The translations under genes were made by a program, and so were the position numbers. This document shows positions 55,980-64,000 of a DNA stretch of 64,000 nt, piece by piece (position 1 is the first letter of the stretch; the number at the start of each line of letters is the position of its first letter). Under the pieces are notes generated by a model. It did no database searches and had not been told where the DNA came from. It saw only the letters and a list, made by a program, of their open reading frames with translations. The DNA comes from Verrucomicrobiia bacterium (GTDB lineage: Bacteria; Verrucomicrobiota; Verrucomicrobiia; Verrucomicrobiales; DEV007): positions 62,001 through 126,000 of the forward strand of contig JAUIAH010000016.1 in NCBI GenBank assembly GCA_030425385.1, in the 5' to 3' direction.

Positions 55980-56894
55980 GTGACTGCTGAACCGACATCG
56001 ACGAATCCCTCCGCAGCTCCTGCGGGGCTGATGCTATCGCGGGCCGATTTCATGACGCTGACGAAGGCGCGGCTGAGCATCATGGTGGTGGTTACGACCC
56101 TATTCGGATATTTGCTAGGGTGTCGCCCTGGTGGTTTCGAATGGTGGCGCCTAGTGCACACTCTTGTGGGGACGACGCTCTGTGCCTTTGCGGCGGCCGT
56201 CTACAACCAGATTCTGGAGATGGAGGCGGATGCACGCATGGCGCGGACTGCCGATCGTCCCCTGCCGGCCCGGCGCATCTCTCCTGAATTGGCGTTTGGG
56301 TTGGGATGGCTCTTGGCCGCTGTGGGCATCCTCCATTTGCTCATGACGGTGAATCTCGCGGCGGCGAGTCTCGCGGCGGGCACGATTGCTGTGTATATCT
56401 TCATCTACACGCCGCTCAAGACGCGTTCGTCTACGAACACATTGGTCGGGGCGGTCTCGGGCGCCTTGCCACCGTTGATTGGCTGGGTGGCGGCAAATCG
56501 GCCGATCCTTTCCCTGGAAGCGTTGTTTCTCTTTGGGTTGCTCTTCTTCTGGCAACTGCCTCATTTCCTCGCGATCAATTGGATGTATCGCCAGCAGTAT
56601 GTGCAGGGTGGTTTTGTGATGTGGTCCAATGACGATGAGAGTGGGGCGAAGACGGGACGGCTTGCCTTGGGGTTCAGTGTGGCGATGTTTGCGTTCATGC
56701 TGTTCCCCTATTTCACCGAACACGCCTCATGGGTGTATTTGGTGGGCACGGCGATCCTTACCGGCGGTTTGGTTTGGCTGGCTTGGCGCTTCTATCGTTC
56801 ACGGGAACGAGGGCATGCGCGGCAATTGTTCTTTGCAACCTTACTCTACCTGCCGTTGGTGCTAGGTGTGGTGTTGCTGGGATGGCGCACATGA
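55980..56894 (+). CDS. ctaB: Protoheme IX farnesyltransferase (heme O synthase)
   Basis: The 304-residue protein has about eight membrane segments and the UbiA-family motif as N-Q-I-L-E-M-E-A-D-A-R-M then A-R-T-A-D-R-P-L-P (about 82-100), and a second acidic region in WSNDDESGAKTGRLALG. It makes heme O from protoheme for the aa3 oxidase. The start codon is GTG. It follows the ctaC terminator by about 20-50 bp, and the SCO gene begins 18 bp after its stop. Confidence 0.93.
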   Translation: MTAEPTSTNPSAAPAGLMLSRADFMTLTKARLSIMVVVTTLFGYLLGCRPGGFEWWRLVHTLVGTTLCAFAAAVYNQILEMEADARMARTADRPLPARRISPELAFGLGWLLAAVGILHLLMTVNLAAASLAAGTIAVYIFIYTPLKTRSSTNTLVGAVSGALPPLIGWVAANRPILSLEALFLFGLLFFWQLPHFLAINWMYRQQYVQGGFVMWSNDDESGAKTGRLALGFSVAMFAFMLFPYFTEHASWVYLVGTAILTGGLVWLAWRFYRSRERGHARQLFFATLLYLPLVLGVVLLGWRT

Positions 56895-56912
56895 AACCAC
56901 ATCAACTATGAT

Positions 56913-57620
56913 ATGAATGCATCTGAATCTCCCCGACAAGAATCGCAGGGCATGCGCCTGACGTTGATGATCTGCGGGATCGTCATGGCTTTGGGCTTGG
57001 TGGTGTATTGGAATTATGTGCAATTCGTCAATCGGCAGGCCGCCGACAAGGATCATTTGCCTGTGATCAATCACTTGGAGCGGCCTTTGGTAGGGGTGGA
57101 TCAGAAGGGCAATTCTGTGTCCTTTGATCAATTGCAGGGTAAGGTGTGGGTATTAGGTTATGTTTACACGCGTTGTCCCGCTGGTTGTGGCGGCGTGATG
57201 ACGATCATGAGGGATATACAGGAGGAATTTGCGGATGAGAAGGATCGCGTGCATTTCGTGGCGCTCAGTTTGGATCCTGAGAAAGACACACCTGAACATC
57301 TAGATCAATGGGCAACCGAACACCAAATGGGCGGTGATAATTGGTGGTTCATGACGGGTGACGCGAAGAAGATCCGAAGCTACATGGGCAAGTATTTCCG
57401 CATGGTGGTCAACAAGCGTCAGGAACAGGTAGAGATTTACGGAGAATGGGAGCACGAATTCAAATTGGCGCTTGTGGATCAGGCAGGATCGATCCGCTAT
57501 GAGTACTTTGTTCTGGACGCGCGCGTCGGAGATACCCATCGCGAGAAGTTGATTAAAGACATCCGCCTGCTCTTGGACAACGGACCGACGTTTAGCCGAC
57601 CCCATACGAAGAAAGGTTGA
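56913..57620 (+). CDS. SCO1/SenC-type copper chaperone
   Basis: The 235-residue protein has one N-terminal membrane helix (about 15-33) and a thioredoxin-like fold with the copper-binding Cys pair C88-x3-C92 in RCPAGCGGVMT. It probably delivers copper to the Cu-A site of subunit II and sits on the periplasmic face. A later His needed for copper could be one of those in the C-terminal third. The DUF420 gene starts only a few bases past its stop. Confidence 0.88.
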   Translation: MNASESPRQESQGMRLTLMICGIVMALGLVVYWNYVQFVNRQAADKDHLPVINHLERPLVGVDQKGNSVSFDQLQGKVWVLGYVYTRCPAGCGGVMTIMRDIQEEFADEKDRVHFVALSLDPEKDTPEHLDQWATEHQMGGDNWWFMTGDAKKIRSYMGKYFRMVVNKRQEQVEIYGEWEHEFKLALVDQAGSIRYEYFVLDARVGDTHREKLIKDIRLLLDNGPTFSRPHTKKG

Positions 57621-57625
57621 GGCGC

Positions 57626-58144
57626 ATGGATTCTCCTGATTTCAGTCAGGTGCCGGCATGGGTCTTCCACTTGCCACCGACCAATGCGACGTTAAACGCA
57701 ATCAGCACGGTGTTGTTGATCGGGGGATGGATCTGCATTCGAAGGGAGCGGAAGCGAGCGCATATCGGGATGATGATCGCTGCTCTGGTGGTATCGGCGG
57801 CGTTTCTCAGTTGTTATTTGACGTATCATACGATGCTGCACCGGCATGCGGGAGATGCGTCTATCCGATTCACTCATGAGGGGCCGATCAGGATGGTGTA
57901 TTTCACGATCCTCATCTCGCATATTCTCTTGGCGATTGTGAATCTCCCAATGATCATTCTGACGGTGGTGCCGGCGATAAGGCGCCGATTCGACAAGCAT
58001 CGACGCTGGGCGCGATGGACCTTGCCGGTATGGTTGTATGTGTCGGTGACCGGTGTTCTGGTATATCTCATGCTCTACAAGTGGTTTCCCTCAGACTACT
58101 TGGAGTTATTGCCCCAGGCGGGAATCACGGACTCATCAAGCTGA
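57626..58144 (+). CDS. DUF420 membrane protein (CtaM-like oxidase assembly factor)
   Basis: From the ATG at 57626 the protein has about 172 residues and four or five helices, with the DUF420 core visible as LTYHTMLHRHAGDASIRFTH, PIRMVYFTILISHILLAIV and RRRFDKHRRWARWTLPVWLY. A TTG at 57617 would add MRR and overlap the SCO stop. GAGG precedes the ATG. Relatives in other bacteria assist cytochrome oxidase assembly, consistent with its place at the end of the cox block. Confidence 0.85.
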   Translation: MDSPDFSQVPAWVFHLPPTNATLNAISTVLLIGGWICIRRERKRAHIGMMIAALVVSAAFLSCYLTYHTMLHRHAGDASIRFTHEGPIRMVYFTILISHILLAIVNLPMIILTVVPAIRRRFDKHRRWARWTLPVWLYVSVTGVLVYLMLYKWFPSDYLELLPQAGITDSSS

Positions 58145-58262
58145 CAACGGCGGCCAGGATGATCAGTGCCTGACCTTGTAAGAGGGCGGGAGGGAGGACG
58201 AGGATGCAGAGCAGCCAGATTCCGGCGAGCCGGGCGGCGGAGATGAGCGTGCGTTGGTTCAT
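58125..58262 (-). CDS. Very small hydrophobic protein
   Basis: From an ATG at 58262 the product is 45 residues, MNQRTLISAARLAGIWLLCI followed by more hydrophobic sequence. An AGAGG sequence is 3-7 bp upstream, one of the few clear ribosome binding sites. The frame extends further back to 58358, but that part is not membrane-like. It overlaps the 3' end of the DUF420 gene by 20 bp on the other strand. No family is recognised; it could be a membrane peptide. Confidence 0.45.
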   Translation of the reverse strand: MNQRTLISAARLAGIWLLCILVLPPALLQGQALIILAAVVSLMSP

Positions 58263-58392
58263 ACACCTCTCTTCAGGATTGCCTTTTGAAGGTGACGGCA
58301 AGATTGGTACAAAGTTGGCTTGCCGTTTGCTGAGGAAACGTTCGGCGCTATGATGCACCTTAATTTAGTCGTTTCTGATCCGCCTTCCTCCT

Positions 58393-61300
58393 ATGAAATC
58401 CTACCGACTTTTCTCCATTCTCCTGGCCTCCTCCGCGATCTCTTCCGCTCAAACTCTTTATACGGAGGGATTTGATTCTGAAGAAACCGCGAACGTTGTC
58501 GTGCAGAAGACGAGTGATGCGGTGGTGCAGTTCGTCGATTACGGCGATTTCACGTTGGGCGATGAAACTTTCAATCTCGTGGAGGCGCCCAACAAATTGG
58601 ATGGAAGCGCGCCCACACGGGGCGTCTTCTTCCAGGCTAACTTGACGGCGGGCGAGCCGAACGGTGCGAACCTGATCGCGGCGGTGTCTGCCGGGGGGGA
58701 TTTATTGGAAGTGTCAGGAACCTATCGTCTATCCTTCGATTGCTTTATCAATGTAGCGGATCCGATTCCCGGAGGAGGCACGGAGCAGGTGGTGTGGGGG
58801 ATTGGCACCGGCAATGATGCCCTCGTGTATCGGCGGGGAGATCGCGCGAACACGGATTTGCAAGGCGTATGGGGATGGCTCTCTGGAGAGAGTGGCTATT
58901 CCACGGAGGATTCGGTCGTCTTTGCGGGCAGTACGGAGCTGGAGAGGAAGGCGGATGGTGATAGCGCTGATCTGTGGAATGAAGCTTTTGTCACCATGGG
59001 CGGGGTGAACAACATCCCCGCGCGGACGTGGGCGACCGTCACAGTCGATGTGTTTAGCGATGTGGCACGAGTGTCTTACAATGGGGTACTCTTTCACGAA
59101 GTGCCGATCACGGAGGCCGATGCGGTGGGCGTGCCGCGCTTTGGTTATGAAGATCCTTTCGGGTCCATCTCTGACGCACCGGATTTCCAATGGGCGATTA
59201 TTGATAATGTGAGAGTTGAGACGGTGGTGGAGCCCGCCCTGGCGGTCTCCGCACTGGCTCCCTTTGAAGTGGTGACGGCTCCAGGCGGGCAGGCGAGTGC
59301 CTCCTTTCAGCTAGAGAACAAGCGGGAGGGAACCGTGACCTTGACGGAGGCGACCTTGTCAGGGGACGGCATGGAGTTCTTCCAAGTGAAGACCCCACTT
59401 CCTTTGGCGATTGCGCCGGGGGAGACGGCAACTTTCGAGGTTGATTTCATCCCTGGGGGTCAAGGCGGTGTGCAGGAGGCGGAGCTGGTCTTGCTGACGG
59501 ATGATCCTGACACACCACCCACGCCGATTGCCCTCCAGGCAGCACGATTTGGTGAATTGTTAGCCCATTTCAAATTGGACGATGAAGCCAATCCACCGGC
59601 GGACGCTTCCGGGAACAACGCCACGGGTGTCTATCAGCAGTTTCGATTCGACGTGGGCTTCGGAGAAACCTCGCTCCACAGCGGCGGGGGGACGTCGGTG
59701 AGTTTCACAGACGATCACGCATCGGGGACGGGGAACTGGGCGCAGTTTGACGTCTTGCACACGCCTAGTGTGAGTCTCGCCCTGTGGATCAAGCCCGAGG
59801 AGGGGATTGGCAACAATGTGATCTTCAATCGGACGAACACGGAGTCTTTTGTCGATAACGATGGCATCTACGGAATGATGATTGAGGCCGACGGCACACT
59901 GTCCGTGCGGGTGCGGGACGAGGCTATTCTCTTCACAGATCCTGATACCATCGTGCCGGGAGAAAGCTATCATGTAGCGTTCACCCACCGTGATGATGAC
60001 GGTTTTGACAATGAAAGTGCAGCGCGTTCACGCCTCTACGTGAATGGGGAAATGGTCGCGGAGGCTGTGGGAACCGCGACCTTTGGGTTCGGAGACTATC
60101 CTGAGGACGCTGCCGCCACGGATCTCCACTTGGGCTCTCGCATTGCTGCAGGGAGTGGGTATGCCGGGTCGTTTGATGACCTTCAAGTGTATCGTGTGGA
60201 GCTCGAGCCGCGGCAAGTGCAGCAATTAGTCGACGAGCCGGGAACAACGGCGCGCTTCGATGATCCGAACCTCTTTGTGAGTGCGACTGGGGACTTTGGA
60301 ACATTGGACAGTGGGGATCCTGTCAGTCAGGTGTTGACCATTACAAACAGTGGCGAAACGGAAACCCTGACGATTTCACGAAGTGAGCTCAGCGGGCTGG
60401 ATGTGGATCACTTCACCATCGCGACCTTGCCCACGAGTCTGGCTCCGGGTGAATCGGTCGATGTCATGGTGACCTTCGATCCCATGGGGAGTCTGGGTGG
60501 TTTCAGTGCGCAGTTAGAGTTTGATAGCAATGATGAAACGGATGCCACGGTCACGGTGCCGCTCACGGCGCGTGTGCCGAACCCTAGCGGATTGCTTGTC
60601 CACTACAAACTGGATGATGCGGAGGGCACCACATTGGAAGACGCGTCTGGGAATGGGCGTGATGGGATCGTGCGGACGAGTGGTGGCGGACAGATTCTCT
60701 TTGGACAGGAAGCGTTGGCGACTGGCAGTGCCGTGCGCTTGGAGGGCGGCGATGAAAGTGTGGTCGCGCTGATAGAAGTCCCGGCCTCGGCATCCCTGCC
60801 CGTGTTGGACAACTACACCGTTTCCATGTGGTTTGAGCTCGATCCAGCGGATGAGGAGACCGGCTCAGTCTTGTTTGCCCAAGGGAATGAATTGGCGACT
60901 TCAGCTGCTTTGGCACTGCTGGTCAGCCCCAGCGAAGGGCCGCTCCAGTGGATTGTGAACCAAGATCAGGGCGAGCCGACTTTGGGAGACCTGGTGAAAT
61001 CGGGCACGGCCTATCACTTGGCGGTGACCCACATCGACAGCGAGCCCGGCGACGAGAGCGCGGACAGCCTCAATTTCTATATCAATGGCGTGCTCGTGGA
61101 AACGATCGAGAATCCGGTGAGCATCATCAGCGAGGCGAACACGCCGTTTCTCTTTGGCGGCGTGCCGGGAGCTTCCGGTATGATTGGCACTTTGGATGAC
61201 CTCCAGCTTTATGAGAAGGCCCTTACGGGAGATGACATTGCCATGCTCTTTGCGGAACCGGGAACGGCGATTGGAGCTCCCGATGAGCCTGTAGATCCGG

Positions 61301-61518
61301 TTGATCCCATGCCGATCGAAGATGTGAGCCTCGTCTTTGGCGCCAATGGGCCTACCCTTTCATGGGACGGCACGGGAGATACGCCATTCGTAGTGGAATT
61401 CTCCCAGGACCTAGAGACCTGGACGATTCTCGATGGAGCCGTCAGTGGAAACACGCTGGAGCACAGTGATGCTCCTGCTGATGCAGGCTTCTATCGGGTG
61501 GCGCGAGGCGAGCCGTGA
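58393..61518 (+). CDS. Large secreted protein with LamG and ASPM-like domains
   Basis: The 1041-residue protein has a signal peptide (MKSYRLFSILLASSAISSAQ). A concanavalin/LamG-like start is followed by an ASPM-like beta domain (PGGQASASFQLENKREGTVT), a LamG domain (AHFKLDDEANPPADASGNNA, LYVNGEMVAE), a second ASPM-like domain (SQVLTITNSGETETLTISRS), a second LamG (VHYKLDDAEGTTLEDASGNG, FYINGVLVE), and a terminal module, VEFSQDLETWTILD...FYRVARG. It is a plausible surface glycan-binding protein, without an enzyme domain. The same terminal module ends the 31703 protein. Confidence 0.85.
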   Translation: MKSYRLFSILLASSAISSAQTLYTEGFDSEETANVVVQKTSDAVVQFVDYGDFTLGDETFNLVEAPNKLDGSAPTRGVFFQANLTAGEPNGANLIAAVSAGGDLLEVSGTYRLSFDCFINVADPIPGGGTEQVVWGIGTGNDALVYRRGDRANTDLQGVWGWLSGESGYSTEDSVVFAGSTELERKADGDSADLWNEAFVTMGGVNNIPARTWATVTVDVFSDVARVSYNGVLFHEVPITEADAVGVPRFGYEDPFGSISDAPDFQWAIIDNVRVETVVEPALAVSALAPFEVVTAPGGQASASFQLENKREGTVTLTEATLSGDGMEFFQVKTPLPLAIAPGETATFEVDFIPGGQGGVQEAELVLLTDDPDTPPTPIALQAARFGELLAHFKLDDEANPPADASGNNATGVYQQFRFDVGFGETSLHSGGGTSVSFTDDHASGTGNWAQFDVLHTPSVSLALWIKPEEGIGNNVIFNRTNTESFVDNDGIYGMMIEADGTLSVRVRDEAILFTDPDTIVPGESYHVAFTHRDDDGFDNESAARSRLYVNGEMVAEAVGTATFGFGDYPEDAAATDLHLGSRIAAGSGYAGSFDDLQVYRVELEPRQVQQLVDEPGTTARFDDPNLFVSATGDFGTLDSGDPVSQVLTITNSGETETLTISRSELSGLDVDHFTIATLPTSLAPGESVDVMVTFDPMGSLGGFSAQLEFDSNDETDATVTVPLTARVPNPSGLLVHYKLDDAEGTTLEDASGNGRDGIVRTSGGGQILFGQEALATGSAVRLEGGDESVVALIEVPASASLPVLDNYTVSMWFELDPADEETGSVLFAQGNELATSAALALLVSPSEGPLQWIVNQDQGEPTLGDLVKSGTAYHLAVTHIDSEPGDESADSLNFYINGVLVETIENPVSIISEANTPFLFGGVPGASGMIGTLDDLQLYEKALTGDDIAMLFAEPGTAIGAPDEPVDPVDPMPIEDVSLVFGANGPTLSWDGTGDTPFVVEFSQDLETWTILDGAVSGNTLEHSDAPADAGFYRVARGEP

Positions 61519-61533
61519 GTAAACGGTTGCGCG

Positions 61534-62022
61534 TCAGCGAGACACGCTCCGAGCTGGTTCGCCCGGCTTGGGGATCTGTTCGAAATCGCCTTCCTCGCAG
61601 CAGCGGACGAAGCCTTCGGTGAAGCACTTCAACTGCTCCCAAACGTTCCGAATCTCCTCGGATTCGTCGTCGGTGATGGAGTTGTCGAGGGCCGCCTTCG
61701 AAATGGTCGCCAAGAGGTCGGCGAACTGCTGCACAATCTCGTTGGTGGCAGGAACCACTTCGAAACCCTGCTCGCAGAAGCTCTTAGGATTGCGGACGAA
61801 GTAGCCCCCTGCCTGTTCGCAGAGCCATTGCACGAGACCGGTGTCATCGGTCAACGCCCGCAGTTGGTTGACCCGGTCCAACGGATTGCGGCTGCCGCTC
61901 CCGGTGTCCGTGTTGGGCTGAGCCCATTTGTAGACGAGCGACAAGGACAGGCCCATCTCGGCGGCCACCTCCTTGGGGCCACATTGCTTGAACGCTTTGC
62001 GAATCACGTCGTGAGACTCCAT
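61534..62022 (-). CDS. Phage regulatory protein CII-like
   Basis: The 162-residue protein starts MESHDVIRKAFKQCGPKEVA and carries a helix-turn-helix (KEVAAEMGLSLSLVYKWAQP), followed by a helical region of about 90 residues. The pattern resembles the phage CII/CP76 family, found also on bacterial chromosomes. It probably binds DNA to control an unknown promoter. Its gene diverges from the small secreted protein and converges with the LamG gene (15 bp gap). There is no other phage gene nearby. Confidence 0.6.
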   Translation of the reverse strand: MESHDVIRKAFKQCGPKEVAAEMGLSLSLVYKWAQPNTDTGSGSRNPLDRVNQLRALTDDTGLVQWLCEQAGGYFVRNPKSFCEQGFEVVPATNEIVQQFADLLATISKAALDNSITDDESEEIRNVWEQLKCFTEGFVRCCEEGDFEQIPKPGEPARSVSR

Positions 62023-62250
62023 GGCACGTTTCTACTGGTTGAGACCGCTCAGGGCCACTAGAAAAGCAAGCGGAGCGTGGGGAAAGAGGCCTGGGGGAGA
62101 GAAATCTTTCCAGGCATGTGAATTCCTCTTGATAAAACCTCGCGCAATCGGCAGTAGTTAAAGATAATATCGAATCGAATTCGCTTGCGCGAACCCCCAT
62201 TTGTCCCTTATCTTAAAACGACTTTACACTCTTAGAGGAAACCACAGCAC

Positions 62251-62877
62251 ATGAAGAAGCTTATCTTTACCACATCCATCGCAGCCGTTGCCTTGGCTGC
62301 GCAGGCCTCTGCTGAGGACCTGACCAACCGTATCGCCACGGAGACGAGCTGCAAGAAAGCGGCTCTCATCGCGACGACCAACATGAATGCCAGCAGCGAG
62401 ATCGCCACGGTGACCGCGACTTTGGAAACGGCTCTCAAGGCCAAGTCCAGCTGTGCATGTGAGATCGTCACCGCAGTGATCGAAGCCACGGGTGCTGACG
62501 GCAAAGACAAGGCGGCTCTCATTTCCGCTATCGTCGAAACCGCCATCAAGGCGCTTCCTGAAGAGACGGCAACTATCACGGAGTGCGCTGTGGCCGCTGC
62601 TCCCGCGCACGCTGGCGCGATCGAGAAAGTTCTCACCAAAGTCTATGGCAGCAGCGACAGCGAGTATCTTGGTGAAAGTTCCAAGAACGGCTACTCCAAG
62701 CAAGCGTATGGCAAGGGTGAGGTCGAGCCTGGTGGCGAGATCGAGCCAGAGCCCGCTTATCCCGTCTACACGCTTCCCGCGCCTGTCTACCTGATCGCCC
62801 CGAGCGGCGGTATCGTGGCTCCTGGTGAGTTGGTGCCTCTCTCTCCGAGCAGCCCATCACCATCACCTGCCTCCTAA
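62251..62877 (+). CDS. Small secreted alpha-helical protein, verrucomicrobial unknown
   Basis: The 208-residue protein has a signal peptide (MKKLIFTTSIAAVALAAQAS), then a domain of about 110 residues with four cysteines and Ala/Thr-rich helices (ATVTATLETALKAKSSCACE, AALISAIVETAIKALPEETA), and finally a Pro/Glu-rich tail (about 150-208). AGAGG precedes the ATG, a ribosome binding site. It is followed by a perfect terminator. I recognise no family, but the codon pattern and signal indicate a real exported protein. Confidence 0.7.
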   Translation: MKKLIFTTSIAAVALAAQASAEDLTNRIATETSCKKAALIATTNMNASSEIATVTATLETALKAKSSCACEIVTAVIEATGADGKDKAALISAIVETAIKALPEETATITECAVAAAPAHAGAIEKVLTKVYGSSDSEYLGESSKNGYSKQAYGKGEVEPGGEIEPEPAYPVYTLPAPVYLIAPSGGIVAPGELVPLSPSSPSPSPAS

Positions 62878-62902
62878 GGTCAGGAACAGATTCGAATTTC
62901 GA

Positions 62903-62931
62903 GAAAGCCTAGCTCCACGAGCTAGGCTTTC
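62903..62931 (+). terminator. Perfect 13-bp hairpin terminator
   Basis: GAAAGCCTAGCTC (62903-62915) and GAGCTAGGCTTTC (62919-62931) pair exactly over CAC and are followed by TTCGTTT. It closes the small secreted protein gene, whose stop is 26 bp upstream. The helicase start codon at 62940 lies only 9 bp beyond it. Confidence 0.85.
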
Positions 62932-62939
62932 TTCGTTTC

Positions 62940-64000
62940 ATGGGTGCCCTTTCCCAGCCCGAGTCGAGTCCCTCTGATCGGATCGTCTTGCGATTCGACA
63001 AGGGCACGCTCGTACTCGAGTCGGTGTCATTGGAGCAAGGGAAAGCGCTTCCTGGAGTCGCTTGGGACCCACGAACACAGACGCATCGGGCACCTGCTTG
63101 GTGTTACCGCGACATTGTCCTTTCGCTCCGCGATCAGCAGCGGTCCTATGTGGATCACGCACGGGTCTTTGAGCCGATGGCGCTCCCCTTGACCACGCCC
63201 ATCCATCCGCGGGCCCATCAGGTGGCTGCGCGGGACGCCTGGGTCAAGAATGGCAAGCGTGGGGTGGTGGTGCTTCCGACCGGAGCGGGCAAGACCATCC
63301 TGGCGGTGATGCTCATCAGCCTCACCGAGCGCCCGACCCTGATCCACGTGCCGACCATCGATCTCATGCATCAGTGGGTGGCGGTTCTCGAGAGGTATTT
63401 CGCCGAGCCGATCGGTGCGCTAGGTGGTGGCCAACAGGTGATCGAACGCCTCACGGTGGCAACTTACGACTCCGCTCTGATCCATGCCACCCATCGCGGC
63501 AATGCCTTTGGTCTGGTCGTGTTTGACGAGTGCCATCACCTGCCTTCTGAACAGTATCGCTACACAGCGTTGGCGAGTTTGGCGCCGTTTCGGCTGGGAC
63601 TCACAGCCACACCTGAGCGCGCTGACGGTCGCGAAGCCGACCTCTATCAGTGGCTTGGTGGGCTCTGCTACGCCGCGCACATCGATGAATTGGAAGGGCA
63701 TACCTTGGCGCCCTACGATGTGGAGACGATTGAAATCGATCTCACTGAGGAAGAGAGAGAAGCGTATGACACCGCGCGCGCTGCTTACATTGATTTCCTT
63801 CACAGCGAGCAGATCAACATGGGATCGCCTCGCGGTTGGCAAACCTTCATCTACCGTTCCAGCCTGACGAAAGAGGGTCGACAAGCGTTCCAAGCTTACC
63901 TCGCACAGAAACGCTTGAGTCAGGCTGCCAAGGGCAAGGAGGAAACCATCTGGCACCTCATCCAAGAACACCGCGATGCCAGAATTCTCATCTTCACGCA
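62940..64000 (+). CDS. DEAD/DECH-box helicase (XPB-like), N-terminal part
   Basis: The frame runs open to the window edge, giving 353 residues. It has the Walker A VVLPTGAGKTILAVM at about residues 106-120, the Walker B box VFDECHHLPSEQYR, and motif III as LGLTATPERADG. The start of the second helicase domain is just appearing (ARILIFT). It belongs to superfamily 2 (XPB-like) and should use ATP to move on DNA. An N-terminal region of about 80 residues precedes the core. The ATG has no ribosome binding site and sits at the edge of a terminator, so the true start could be different. Confidence 0.85.
   Translation, partial: MGALSQPESSPSDRIVLRFDKGTLVLESVSLEQGKALPGVAWDPRTQTHRAPAWCYRDIVLSLRDQQRSYVDHARVFEPMALPLTTPIHPRAHQVAARDAWVKNGKRGVVVLPTGAGKTILAVMLISLTERPTLIHVPTIDLMHQWVAVLERYFAEPIGALGGGQQVIERLTVATYDSALIHATHRGNAFGLVVFDECHHLPSEQYRYTALASLAPFRLGLTATPERADGREADLYQWLGGLCYAAHIDELEGHTLAPYDVETIEIDLTEEEREAYDTARAAYIDFLHSEQINMGSPRGWQTFIYRSSLTKEGRQAFQAYLAQKRLSQAAKGKEETIWHLIQEHRDARILIFT

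Noticed and set aside
61534..62022. Part of an integrated prophage, because of the CII-like gene
   Set aside because: No integrase, structural phage gene or attachment repeat is nearby. CII-like regulators occur alone on chromosomes.

Overview
The window looks like a chromosomal segment of a marine-type Verrucomicrobiota bacterium, with Planctomycetota as the less likely alternative. The base composition is moderately GC-rich. This assignment is inference from gene content: an alternative complex III plus cytochrome oxidase superoperon, giant secreted LamG and thrombospondin-type-3 proteins, an ECF sigma factor fused to a repeat ectodomain, VCBS/UnbV proteins, DUF3160, and an algD-like dehydrogenase beside a eukaryotic-like UDP-glucose dehydrogenase. 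No rRNA, tRNA, transposase, CRISPR array or prophage block was seen.

Layout. (1) 1-9149: exopolysaccharide genes, comprising a flippase (cut by the window edge), glycosyltransferases of several families, a methyltransferase and two sugar-nucleotide dehydrogenases. (2) 9543-17574: a secreted family 2 glycoside hydrolase, a secreted protein with three LGDDDI-type repeats, a membrane-tethered ECF sigma factor, a lipoprotein and a small membrane protein. (3) 17595-20437: a BlaI/BlaR1-type system with clear operator dyads. Its sensor gene is broken by one frame change, and its sensor arm carries an extra secretin-like domain. (4) 20661-31602: a small membrane protein, two tandem repeat proteins, a secreted FAD oxidoreductase, a DUF3160 protein, and a long VCBS/UnbV/thioredoxin/TPR lipoprotein interrupted by a single in-frame UGA. 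(5) 31703-38717: a 1467-residue secreted LamG/PA14 protein, a shared terminator, and an FkbM methyltransferase, glycosyltransferase and sulfotransferase cassette. (6) 39058-58144: the respiratory superoperon. It runs actABCDEF, a small membrane protein, a CcoN-like/CcoO/monoheme cytochrome module, ctaD, ctaE, ctaF, two small membrane proteins, ctaC, ctaB, a SCO protein and DUF420. (7) 58125-64000: a tiny membrane protein, another giant secreted LamG protein, a CII-like regulator, a small secreted protein with a perfect terminator, and the start of a DEAD/DECH helicase.

How it works together. The respiratory genes should pass electrons from quinol through the ActA-F complex and c-type hemes to an aa3 oxidase whose catalytic ligands are intact. 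The cbb3-like subunit I in the middle has lost nearly all the ligands of its O2-reducing site, so that module probably has a non-catalytic role. A perfect CRP-type dyad sits just in front of actA.

Best leads. First, a candidate selenocysteine codon: the in-frame UGA at 29734-29736 is followed after 17 nt by a perfect 6-bp hairpin with a GGUCA loop, as in bacterial SECIS elements. Second, the degenerate CcoN-like subunit inside an ACIII-aa3 superoperon. Third, the M56, STN-like and class D sensor arrangement split by a frame change.
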